This document shows, in pieces, positions 1-5,799 of a stretch of DNA of 8,429 bases; the first letter of the stretch is position 1, and each line of letters begins with the position of its first letter. The notes beneath the pieces are model-generated. The model was not told where the DNA came from. It saw only the letters and a list, made by a program, of their open reading frames with translations, and did not search any database. This stretch comes from JAYRGC01 sp041908065 (GTDB lineage: Bacteria > Pseudomonadota > Alphaproteobacteria > UBA9219). The stretch is taken from positions 1-8,429 of the forward strand of contig JAYRGC010000058.1 in NCBI GenBank assembly GCA_041908065.1, read 5' to 3'. Made by a program: the position numbers and the translations under genes.

Positions 1-92
1 AAGGGGCGGCTCGCAATGACGGACTCCGACTGTAACAGGGTAGATGACGGTCCTTTTGGAAAGGCAATACCAACCCGTTTTGCGTAAGAGCC
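1..92. repeat. Dispersed palindromic element, copy A (right part, cut by window edge)
   Basis: This is the right-hand part of the repeat family described in full at 5800-6008. The half-core GGCGGCTCGCAATGACGG lies at 5-22. The right terminal sequence at 70-92 reads, on the minus strand, GGCTCTTACGCAAAACGGG followed by TTGG. It is identical over 23 nt to the left end of the copy at 2330, sharing its variant GGGTTGG where the complete copy has GGGTGGG. Between the two lies a spacer unlike those of the other copies. The left half is outside the window. Confidence 0.75.
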
Positions 93-119
93 AAAAAAAG
101 GGGGGGGCGGCATTTTCCA

Positions 120-548
120 TCAGTTGTTATTTTTATTGCGCTGAAAACCCACGCTTCCGGTTTCGTCAAGTTCGGCGGTTTCGCGGCGCAGTTCCTCGCG
201 CAATTCCTCGGCGCGGCGATTGGCTTCGGCTATTTCATACCGCTTTTGTTCCTCGAAAAGCGCGGACAGCCTGCCGCGAGCGATTTCCACCGCCGCCGCC
301 GCCGCGTCGCGCTTTTTGGCAAGATCGCGGGATTTTACGATATAAGACCTTAAAAAATCCCCATAGGTGTATGAAATTTCCGGATTTTTATCCACGGCAT
401 CCTGCTCCAGCAGGCGTCTGGTTTCCAACCCTACTATTTCGTTTTCGATTCTATCCAGCTGGTCTTGAAGCGTGGCGAGGATCTGCCGCTGTTCGTCTAA
501 GCGGGTTTTCGCCAGTTTTACGAGGGTGGAAAGACCGCGTGATCCCAT
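120..548 (-). CDS. fliJ: FliJ-like flagellar export coiled-coil protein
   Basis: This is a 142-aa, highly charged, almost wholly helical protein with no signal peptide or membrane segment. Its start (LSTLVKLAKTRLDEQRQ, about residues 6-22) resembles the N-terminus of alphaproteobacterial FliJ (pattern 'L..LIRL....LDEKRR'). The rest is a long coiled coil rich in E, R, L and A, with an Arg/Glu-rich stretch near residues 110-130. The length is normal for FliJ. In the known family, FliJ sits in the flagellar type III export gate with the FliI ATPase and escorts export chaperones. No fliI or other flagellar gene is visible beside it, which weakens the call because fliI usually lies directly upstream. 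The ATG start is only 18 nt after the predicted 3' end of the 6S RNA, and no good Shine-Dalgarno sequence precedes it. The C-terminus ends in an Asn-rich tail next to the repeat at 1-92. Another small coiled-coil protein is the alternative. Confidence 0.65.
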   Translation of the reverse strand: MGSRGLSTLVKLAKTRLDEQRQILATLQDQLDRIENEIVGLETRRLLEQDAVDKNPEISYTYGDFLRSYIVKSRDLAKKRDAAAAAVEIARGRLSALFEEQKRYEIAEANRRAEELREELRRETAELDETGSVGFQRNKNNN

Positions 549-565
549 ATTCGCTTGCCCGTATT

Positions 566-730
566 GGAAGGCCCCACCTTGGCCGTTGGCCTGCTATCCT
601 CCGCGGCCTGCACAAAGCAGGTGGGTGCCATATGCCGAGGGCCACGACCCCCGACAGGGACAGCTCCCGGGAGTACTTCAATATCGGCCCCGGGGATGTC
701 GCTGCCTATCGAACCACGCAGAAACCTTCC
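566..730 (-). ncRNA. ssrS: Probable 6S RNA (alphaproteobacterial type)
   Basis: This is a 165-nt segment read on the minus strand. Its ends pair: GGAAGG at 730-725 with CCTTCC at 571-566, extended by U-G pairs. Inside are features I recognise from 6S RNA. These are CCCCGGGGCCGAUAU (compare the CCCCUGAGCCGAUAUU of E. coli), a terminal stem ACUCCCG/CGGGGGU enclosing GGGAGCUGUCCC, then UGGCCCUCGG, and ACCCACCUGC closing on GCAGG. The 3' side of the central bubble carries the small hairpin GGCC-AAC-GGCC. 6S RNA mimics an open promoter and sequesters the housekeeping RNA polymerase holoenzyme in stationary phase. A TAGAAT -10 box placed 6 nt before G730 supports the 5' end. No terminator with a T-run follows, so the RNA may be processed from a transcript continuing into fliJ, as E. 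coli 6S is co-transcribed with its downstream gene. The identification rests on motif memory, not on a covariance-model search. Confidence 0.72.
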
Positions 731-736
731 TTGCCC

Positions 737-765
737 ATTCTATCTCAAACCTTCCCGCGACGAAA
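737..765 (-). promoter_or_regulatory. Predicted promoter of the 6S RNA
   Basis: Read on the minus strand, TAGAAT (742-737) is a near-consensus -10 box. Six bases later comes G730, the first base of the closing stem of the 6S RNA. A weak -35 candidate, TTTCGT (765-760), lies 17 nt upstream. This promoter overlaps the untranslated region of the divergent mnmE gene. Confidence 0.4.
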
Positions 766-814
766 GGAGCTTTTCTATGGCTTATGCGCTATGGTATTGC
801 GCGTTGTTTTCAAA

Positions 815-2200
815 ATGGAGGGTAAGCTGGCCGCCGCGTTCGTTAACCATTTTTCCGACACTATTTTCGCGCTGGCCTCCGCCGCCGGAAGGGCTGGCGT
901 CGCCGTGGTGCGCCTGTCCGGCCCAAAGGCCGGACGGATACTGGCTGACATTGCCCCATCCTCCGCCCCGCTCAAACCCCGCGCGGCTTCGCTGCGAAAA
1001 TTGGTCGCTCCGGCCTTTGCTCCCTCGGGCGGGGAAACCATAGATCATGCCATCGTCATATGGTTTCCTGCTCCACGCAGCTTTACCGGAGAGGATGTGG
1101 CGGAGTTCCATGTGCATGGAGGCAAGGCCGTCGTCGAGGCCTTGATCGAGGCTTTGGCGGCCTTTCCCGAATGCCGTCCCGCCGAGGCCGGAGAATTTTC
1201 CCGCCGCGCCTTCCACAATGGCCGGATGGATCTGACCGCCGCCGAGGCTATGGCCGATCTGATAGACGCCGAAACCGCAGCCCAAAAGCGGCAAGCGATG
1301 CGGCAAATGGAAGGCGAACTGGGGCGGCTTTACGACGGATGGGCGGAGGCTCTCAAACGGGTTCTGGCCATGGCCGAAGCCGACATCGATTTTTCCGAGG
1401 AGGAATTGCCGCCCGATTTAGCCGCCAAAAATCTTTCCGCCGTATCCGCGTTGCTGGAACGGATAACCGCGCATTTGAACGACGGAAGGCGCGGCGAACG
1501 CCTGCGCGACGGAGTTTCGATCGCCATACTGGGGGAGCCTAACGCCGGAAAATCCAGCCTGCTGAACGCGCTGGCCGGACGCGACGCGGCCATCGTCTCG
1601 CCTCGCGCGGGAACCACCCGCGACGTCATAGACGTGCATCTCGATTTCGGCGGGCACGCTGTGCTGGTGGCGGATACCGCCGGACTGCGGGAAGATTCCT
1701 CGGACGAAGTGGAAAGCGAGGGCATAAAACGCGCCAAGGCCAGAGCGGAGGCCGCCGACATCAGGATTTTGGTGCTGGACGGGCAAAAGTGGCCGGAAGC
1801 GGACAAGGCGACGATGGATCTGAAAAACGAATCTTCTTTGATAGTCGTCAACAAATCCGATCTGCTGTCGGACAAGAAACCGAAAGATAAAGACGGCGCG
1901 AAAGTCCTGTTCGTTTCGGCCAAGACCGGAGAAGGGTTGAAAGAGATAGAGACGGCGATCAGACGCAAGATAGAGGCGATGTTTCCCGCCAACGCCGATC
2001 CGCCTTTGACCCGCGCCCGCCATCGCGCTTGTCTGGAGGAATGCGCACTGTGCCTGCGCCGCGCCTTGGCCGCCGATAAGGCTGAGCTGATGACGGAAGA
2101 CCTGCGCCAAGCCATGCGCGCCTTGGGGCGCATAACCGGCAGCGTCAGCCCCGACGATCTGCTGGACAAAATCTTCCGCGAGTTCTGCATAGGGAAGTAG
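815..2200 (+). CDS. mnmE: tRNA uridine-5-carboxymethylaminomethyl(34) synthesis GTPase MnmE
   Basis: MnmE (TrmE) is the GTPase partner of MnmG. Together they make the (carboxymethyl)aminomethyl group on wobble U34 of several tRNAs, using methylene-tetrahydrofolate. From the ATG at 815 the protein has 461 aa (E. coli has 454). The N-terminal folate-binding/dimerisation domain includes DTIFALASAAGRAGVAVVRL, followed by FHVHGG and GEFSRRAFHNGRMDL. The G domain has all boxes: G1 GEPNAGKS 240-247, G2 TTRD 267-270, G3 DTAG 287-290, G4 NKSD 346-349 and a SAK-type G5. The C-terminus is the diagnostic FCIGK with the catalytic Cys at 458. The reading frame stays open far upstream, to position 44, but that part has no homology and crosses the 6S RNA and fliJ. 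ATG 815 has no clear Shine-Dalgarno; ATG 791 is the alternative. In alphaproteobacteria mnmG usually follows mnmE. Here it does not: a hairpin and repeats follow instead. Confidence 0.95.
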   Translation: MEGKLAAAFVNHFSDTIFALASAAGRAGVAVVRLSGPKAGRILADIAPSSAPLKPRAASLRKLVAPAFAPSGGETIDHAIVIWFPAPRSFTGEDVAEFHVHGGKAVVEALIEALAAFPECRPAEAGEFSRRAFHNGRMDLTAAEAMADLIDAETAAQKRQAMRQMEGELGRLYDGWAEALKRVLAMAEADIDFSEEELPPDLAAKNLSAVSALLERITAHLNDGRRGERLRDGVSIAILGEPNAGKSSLLNALAGRDAAIVSPRAGTTRDVIDVHLDFGGHAVLVADTAGLREDSSDEVESEGIKRAKARAEAADIRILVLDGQKWPEADKATMDLKNESSLIVVNKSDLLSDKKPKDKDGAKVLFVSAKTGEGLKEIETAIRRKIEAMFPANADPPLTRARHRACLEECALCLRRALAADKAELMTEDLRQAMRALGRITGSVSPDDLLDKIFREFCIGK

Positions 2201-2268
2201 AGCTGTTACGCGAAGACGGCGGTAGTTGGTTTTTGTCAGGGTTTGAAGCGATGTACTACCAGCCGGCG

Positions 2269-2308
2269 CGGTTTGTTCCTCCCCCTTCTTAGGGGGAGGA
2301 ACAGACCG
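2269..2308. repeat. Near-perfect 17-bp inverted repeat (hairpin) downstream of mnmE
   Basis: The arm at 2269-2285 (CGGTTTGTTCCTCCCCC) pairs with 2292-2308 across a 6-nt loop (TTCTTA). All 17 pairs form, one of them as G-T. No T-run follows on either strand within a few bases, so it is not a classic intrinsic terminator. It could still end or stabilise the mnmE transcript. The sequence CCTCCCCCTTCTTAGGGGGAGG resembles short dispersed palindromes found in many genomes. Confidence 0.8.
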
Positions 2309-2329
2309 TGATTGCTGAAAGAAAGATTC

Positions 2330-2603
2330 GGCTCTTACGCAAAACGGGTTGGGAGTTTTACATCTAAACGCAACGAAAACACTGTCATTGCGAGGTATAC
2401 GGCCAAAGGCCGCCATTGCGAGCACCGCCTTTTGAATTTTGGCGTCATTGCGAGGGGCGTTCTTCACGCCCCGAAGCAATCCAGAGCCACAAGCGCAACG
2501 GCCATGGATTGCTTCGCCGCCTGAAGAAGGCGGCTCGCAATGACGCTCAAAACCAAGAGGCGGCTCGCAATGACGGCCTTTGGCCGTAACTTAGCAATGA
2601 CGG
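2330..2603. repeat. Dispersed palindromic element, copy B (left end present, right end missing, core scrambled)
   Basis: This copy fills most of the 422-nt gene-free stretch after mnmE. The left terminal sequence starts at 2330 (GGCTCTTACGCAAAACGGGT) and is followed by a spacer similar to that of the complete copy. The core is multiplied. Three CATTGCGAG half-sites lie on the left (near 2386, 2414 and 2446), then a GAAGCAATCCA/TGGATTGCTTC pair (about 2473 and 2504). Three right half-sites follow (CTCGCAATG near 2533 and 2563, and a partial one near 2594). No right terminal sequence follows before the stop codon of the gene ending at 2623. Confidence 0.8.
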
Positions 2604-2622
2604 CATTAGTGCCCGCAAACCA

Positions 2623-3315
2623 TCAAATCGATCCCGGGGGTTTGAGGTTCATCACCACTCCGGCCTTTTCCCATTTCTGGTTGGTGGTGGCGATATACTG
2701 CTGGGCGGCGGATGATTGCATCAACTGGCCGTAATCCGTGGGCGAGCGATTGGATGAACTGTTTTCCGCCGCCAACAGGTTGAAGAGTATACCGGGCAAT
2801 CCGCCGTCTTCCACCTTGCCGCTGCGAATGCCCTCGTCCTGCCTTTCCTTAGGCCCCCAGAAAAGCTCCGAGGTTCTGGAATCTCCGGCCTTTTTCCTTT
2901 TTTTCTTCTGTATCGGCAGTCCGGTAACCTCGTCTATCTCGTCCTTGGATTCTTCGGGGGATTCCCAGCGGCATTCTTCCCAATCCAAATAAAGAAAATC
3001 CTGTATCGCGCTGGAAATAAACGGCAAGTTGGCAAGCAACTCGCGAAACATCATGGCGGCGTTGAAAATCGCGGTTTCCTCGAGGCGGCTTATCTCGGCC
3101 TTTTCCTCGTCGGTCTTCATGCCCTTGCGGGCGGCCATGACCGGAACCATGCAGTTGTCTTTGAGCTTTTTCGACCATTCCGAGGCTTGATCTGCCCGTT
3201 CCATTTCTCCGTTTTCGCGATAAATGTCGGCTATGGCGCGGAAACGCTTGACCAGACATTCCGACCAATACCACCAATCGTTGAAAGGCGCGCGTTGACT
3301 GTAAGTAGTGGCCAT
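2623..3315 (-). CDS. Unknown 230-aa protein, paralogue of the protein encoded at 3607-4209
   Basis: I do not recognise this protein. It is 230 aa, soluble, with no signal peptide or membrane segment. It has an aromatic N-terminal patch DWWYW (13-17), a helical region (18-115) with PFISS at 98-102, and an acidic-then-basic linker (about 119-147, containing KKKRKK). A conserved block follows (150-174: ELFWGPKERQDEGIRSG, then EDGGLP), and the tail is rich in S, N and Q. The 200-aa protein upstream on the same strand has the same layout: DDWLRW, PAISS, and a block matching 14 of 25 positions. The main difference is that this one carries about 27 extra residues, including the basic linker. The ATG at 3315 is well supported by AAGGGAG eight nt upstream (3330-3324). 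The gene lies between a left repeat end (2330) and a right repeat end (3574), so it may have moved or been duplicated with them. No function is assigned. Confidence 0.8.
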   Translation of the reverse strand: MATTYSQRAPFNDWWYWSECLVKRFRAIADIYRENGEMERADQASEWSKKLKDNCMVPVMAARKGMKTDEEKAEISRLEETAIFNAAMMFRELLANLPFISSAIQDFLYLDWEECRWESPEESKDEIDEVTGLPIQKKKRKKAGDSRTSELFWGPKERQDEGIRSGKVEDGGLPGILFNLLAAENSSSNRSPTDYGQLMQSSAAQQYIATTNQKWEKAGVVMNLKPPGSI

Positions 3316-3323
3316 TTATACGT

Positions 3324-3330
3324 CTCCCTT
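3324..3330 (-). promoter_or_regulatory. Ribosome binding site of the 230-aa gene
   Basis: AAGGGAG on the minus strand sits 8 nt before the ATG at 3315 and fixes that start codon. Confidence 0.6.
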
Positions 3331-3364
3331 ATGGGGTCAAATCTATAACTCATTGGCTCTAGTG

Positions 3365-3574
3365 CCGTCATTGCGAGCCGCCTCTTGGCGGCGAAGCAAT
3401 CCAGAGCCGTTGCTCCATGACTCTGGATTGCTTCGCCGCCTGAAGAAGGCGGCTCGCAATGACGGCCTTTGGCCGTAGACCTAACAATTACGGCCTTTGG
3501 CCGTAGACATAACAACGACGGCATTTGCTGCTGTTATTTGCAGCCAAATTACCCACCCGTTTTGCGTAAAAGGC
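3365..3574. repeat. Dispersed palindromic element, copy C (right end present, left end missing)
   Basis: This copy occupies nearly the whole gap between the two paralogous genes. The outer core arms CCGTCATTGCGAGCCGCC (3365-3382) and GGCGGCTCGCAATGACGG (3448-3465) are perfect complements. So are the inner 20-bp arms at 3387-3406 and 3421-3440, the latter reading CTCTGGATTGCTTCGCCGCC. To the right come two tandem copies of a roughly 28-bp unit containing ACGGCCTTTGGCCGTAGAC. A spacer and the right terminal sequence CCCACCCGTTTTGCGTAAAA follow, ending at 3574. That terminus matches the complete copy at 21 of 23 positions. No left terminal sequence precedes the core. Confidence 0.85.
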
Positions 3575-3606
3575 AATCCATCCATATCCGTCGCATACGC
3601 CACGTC

Positions 3607-4209
3607 TCAGTTTACGCTTCCGGCGGAACGCATGAAAGAGGAGTTTCTGTCCGACCAACGACGCGCCACCTCCCGCCTCCGGTCGCCGCTTCCCGCCATG
3701 TCGCCGCGGGAAGAACGGGCGGTTCCGATCTCCTCCGCCTCCAACAGCGAGTTCAGTTTTTCCGGCAATCTTCCGTGTTCGATATGTCCGCTGCCTATGC
3801 CCTCGGCCTCGCGTCCTTCGGGACCGAAAAACAAATCGCCGGCGGCGCGGGTGGGAAAATCGCTGTACCACGGCGATTTTAGGATTATCTGCATATCCGA
3901 CGATATGGCGGGCAGACGCCGCAAGACCTCGGGGATTAAAAACATGACGGATTTTATCAATCGCTCCTCTTCCTCGGAGGCGGCGGGGCCGGGAGCGATG
4001 TTGGCGATGGAATCCGCCAGCGAATATAATTTTCGCAACAGCTCCAAAGTCTGCGCCGATTTAAACTGGCGTTCTTTTTGGGGGATAAAGCCCATATCAG
4101 GCGATTGGCTGTTGTAGGTGTGAACGACCGCAGTCAAGCGATCAACCACGACCTGCGTCCATCTCAGCCAATCGTCGCAAGAAGGCTTTTTCGTTTCGCC
4201 GCCGCTCAC
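3607..4209 (-). CDS. Unknown 200-aa protein, paralogue of the protein encoded at 2623-3315
   Basis: I do not recognise this protein. It is 200 aa, soluble, with no signal peptide or membrane segment. It contains DDWLRW (12-17), a mainly helical middle with an Ala/Glu-rich stretch near 75-83, PAISS (100-104), and the block DLFFGPEGREAEGIGSG...EHGRLP (125-149). A basic, Ser-rich tail follows. The order DW..W, then P.ISS, then LF(W/F)GP..R..EGI.SG..E.G.LP is shared with the 230-aa protein downstream, so the two are diverged copies. The start is GTG at 4209, supported by GAGGAA six nt upstream. The gene follows ccoS by 96 nt on the same strand and could be in its transcript. Its last codons lie only 33 nt from the repeat terminus at 3574, so the C-terminus may have been altered by that insertion. 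No function is assigned. Confidence 0.8.
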   Translation of the reverse strand: MSGGETKKPSCDDWLRWTQVVVDRLTAVVHTYNSQSPDMGFIPQKERQFKSAQTLELLRKLYSLADSIANIAPGPAASEEEERLIKSVMFLIPEVLRRLPAISSDMQIILKSPWYSDFPTRAAGDLFFGPEGREAEGIGSGHIEHGRLPEKLNSLLEAEEIGTARSSRGDMAGSGDRRREVARRWSDRNSSFMRSAGSVN

Positions 4210-4305
4210 GGGATTTCCTCAAGAGACATTACGGGAAAAACTTAACGGCTATGCTATCACCAATCGCCGAAAACATCAATCGTCGTGAATCGCCCCGAGA
4301 ACGCA

Positions 4306-4467
4306 TCAAAGCGGCTGGCGGGGGGTGTCGTCGCCGTCCTCTAATATCCTGCTGGCCGCGCCCTCGGGATCGTCGAACTGGCCGTTTTTCAACGCCCAAA
4401 AGAAAGCCGCCAGTCCGGCCAAGCCCATCATAAGCGCGATAGGAATCAGATAGATAAGCGCGTCCAT
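4306..4467 (-). CDS. ccoS: Cytochrome oxidase maturation protein, cbb3-type, CcoS
   Basis: This is a short gene (53 aa). It starts MDALIYLIPIALMMGLAGLA, a single N-terminal membrane helix of about 20 residues, and continues into AFFWALKNGQFDD and PEGAASRILEDGDD. That is the CcoS signature: one helix, then FxWALKxGQFDDxxGxAxRIL and an acidic tail. CcoS is an inner-membrane protein needed to insert heme and copper cofactors into cbb3-type cytochrome c oxidase. A perfect AAGGAGG (4479-4473) lies 5 nt before the ATG at 4467. ccoS usually follows the copper-ATPase gene ccoI in a ccoGHIS cluster. Here it follows a glycosyltransferase gene by 43 nt instead, so it is detached from its usual partners in this window. 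Confidence 0.93.
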   Translation of the reverse strand: MDALIYLIPIALMMGLAGLAAFFWALKNGQFDDPEGAASRILEDGDDTPRQPL

Positions 4468-4472
4468 GTCCG

Positions 4473-4479
4473 CCTCCTT
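4473..4479 (-). promoter_or_regulatory. Strong ribosome binding site of ccoS
   Basis: AAGGAGG on the minus strand, 5 nt before the ATG, is a full anti-16S match. It marks this 53-codon frame as a real gene. Confidence 0.7.
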
Positions 4480-4510
4480 CGCTTAGTCATAGAGCCGCAT
4501 TATCCCTGCC

Positions 4511-5683
4511 CTATTCCTTGAACTTTATCCTCATCACTCCCACAAAGAAAGCCGCGAATCCCATCTGGATCCCTGCGACTATGGCCGTGACCGAGACTAT
4601 CAGGATTCTCATCACGTCGCGGTAATCCAAGGCTCCGAAATCGGCTTCCGTCCACCGCGCCGCCGCGAAAAGCACGCCGATTCCGCCAGACGCGACCAAG
4701 CCTCCGGCCAAAAGCAGCAACCTCTCCAACGTGATTTCCGCGAACAGGCGCGAATAGCGCGATCCGCCGGAGCCGTTCGGTATTATCCCGTGACGCGCCG
4801 CGTAAGAACGGGCTATGAAACCGAAAGTTACCCCTTGCACCCCCACCAAAACGCTCATGGATGCTATCAGCAGGGTATGGACGTCCAGCCCCACTCCGTC
4901 GGCTATCATCACCGGCCCGGGCAACAGCAACGCCGCTATCAGCAAGCCGAAAACGATCATCGCCAGACTTGGGTACAGGTACAGCCAACGCGGAGAGTGC
5001 AAAAGCAGGAAACGCAAATGCCGCCAGCCGTCGCGCCAAGGCCGCAGATGGGGCTTGCGATCGCGTCCGTCCTGCCACAAAGTCACCGGAACCTCGTCTA
5101 TCTTCAGGCCGTTCAGGGCGGCCAGCACTATCATCTCGCTGGCGTATTCCATGCCGCTGGCGCGGAGATCCAACGACAGCAAAGCATCGCGGCGGAAACC
5201 GCGCAACCCGCAATGGAAATCGCGCAACTTCACGTGAAAAAACAACCGCCCAAGCCAACTTAACGCCGGATTGCCGATAAAGCGGTTCATCCACGGCATC
5301 GCCCCGCGCTTTATCCCGCCCTTAAAGCGGTCGCCTACCACCATGTCCGCGCCGCCGCGCAGTCGCTCCAGCATCGGCATGATGGCCGAGAAATCGTAAC
5401 TGCCGTCGGCGTCGCCCATGATGACGTATTTTCCCGCCGCTTCCGCTATCCCGCCGGACAAGGCCGCGCCGTAGCCTTTTTCCGGCACGCTTATCAACCT
5501 CGCCCCCATGGCCGAGGCGATGGCGGGGGATCCGTCGCGGCTGCCATTGTCCGCCACCACAACCTCGCCGTCCACGCCGTATTCGCGCAAGAATCCCTGC
5601 GCTTTGGCGATGCAATCAGCCAGCGTGGCCGCTTCGTCCAGACAAGGCATGACGATGGAGAGTTCGGGTTTAGTGGGGTTCAA
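4511..5683 (-). CDS. GT2-family membrane glycosyltransferase (dolichyl-/polyprenyl-phosphate sugar synthase-like)
   Basis: From the TTG at 5683 the protein has 390 aa. The N-terminal GT-A domain opens with LSIVMPCLDEAATL (8-21), followed by VVVADNGSRDGS (41-52) and GDADGSYDF (90-98). The latter carries the DxD metal/nucleotide-sugar site. FHCGLRGFRRDAL (156-168) and a GMEYASEM segment (177-184) follow. The C-terminal half has about four membrane helices (roughly 235-255, 267-292, 322-344 and 358-384). This matches bacterial homologues of dolichyl-phosphate mannose/glucose synthases, which move a sugar from a nucleotide donor onto a polyprenyl phosphate at the cytoplasmic membrane. Donor and acceptor cannot be read from sequence. 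TTG 5683 has AGGAAA six nt upstream and gives a natural GT2 N-terminus. GTG 5710 would add nine residues but has no visible binding site. ccoS follows on the same strand; no polysaccharide genes are nearby. Confidence 0.88.
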   Translation of the reverse strand: MNPTKPELSIVMPCLDEAATLADCIAKAQGFLREYGVDGEVVVADNGSRDGSPAIASAMGARLISVPEKGYGAALSGGIAEAAGKYVIMGDADGSYDFSAIMPMLERLRGGADMVVGDRFKGGIKRGAMPWMNRFIGNPALSWLGRLFFHVKLRDFHCGLRGFRRDALLSLDLRASGMEYASEMIVLAALNGLKIDEVPVTLWQDGRDRKPHLRPWRDGWRHLRFLLLHSPRWLYLYPSLAMIVFGLLIAALLLPGPVMIADGVGLDVHTLLIASMSVLVGVQGVTFGFIARSYAARHGIIPNGSGGSRYSRLFAEITLERLLLLAGGLVASGGIGVLFAAARWTEADFGALDYRDVMRILIVSVTAIVAGIQMGFAAFFVGVMRIKFKE

Positions 5684-5789
5684 GATGTTTCCTATATGGT
5701 CAACGGCCACAAATCCGGCACGGACGGAGGATATTCGCTCCCCTCGCCAATCGCCAAGGCATTTTTATAAAGAGTGTTTTTTTGATAAA

Positions 5790-5799
5790 CATCAAAGAG
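5790..5799 (+). repeat. Left copy of 10-bp direct repeat (probable target-site duplication)
   Basis: CATCAAAGAG occurs here and again at 6009-6018, exactly bracketing the repeat element between them. The match does not extend by even one base on either side. Confidence 0.85.

Noticed and set aside
44..814. Upstream extension of the mnmE frame to an ATG at 44
   Set aside because: It has no MnmE homology, crosses a repeat, the fliJ-like gene and the 6S RNA, and would make the protein about 257 residues too long.
777..1043. Frame starting at ATG 777 with a good ribosome binding site
   Set aside because: The product is Pro/Trp-rich, resembles no protein and overlaps the conserved start of mnmE in another frame. 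It is kept only as a question about the mnmE start.
2269..2308. Intrinsic terminator for mnmE
   Set aside because: The stem is strong but no run of T follows on either strand, so it is listed as a hairpin only.
1418..2479. Long minus-strand open frame antisense to mnmE
   Set aside because: It is a shadow of GC-rich mnmE codons. It has no recognisable motif and runs into repeat sequence.
3365..3574. Possible CRISPR array, given several short repeats
   Set aside because: The repeats are nested inverted arms with two short tandem units, not regular direct repeats with unique spacers. No cas gene is present.
4210..4229. Seven-codon leader peptide (ATG 4229) whose stop overlaps the GTG of the 200-aa gene
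   Set aside because: It has no ribosome binding site of its own. GAGGAA inside it is better explained as the binding site for GTG 4209.
4790..5280. Several plus-strand open frames antisense to the glycosyltransferase gene
   Set aside because: They have low-complexity composition typical of shadow frames, with no binding sites or family motifs.
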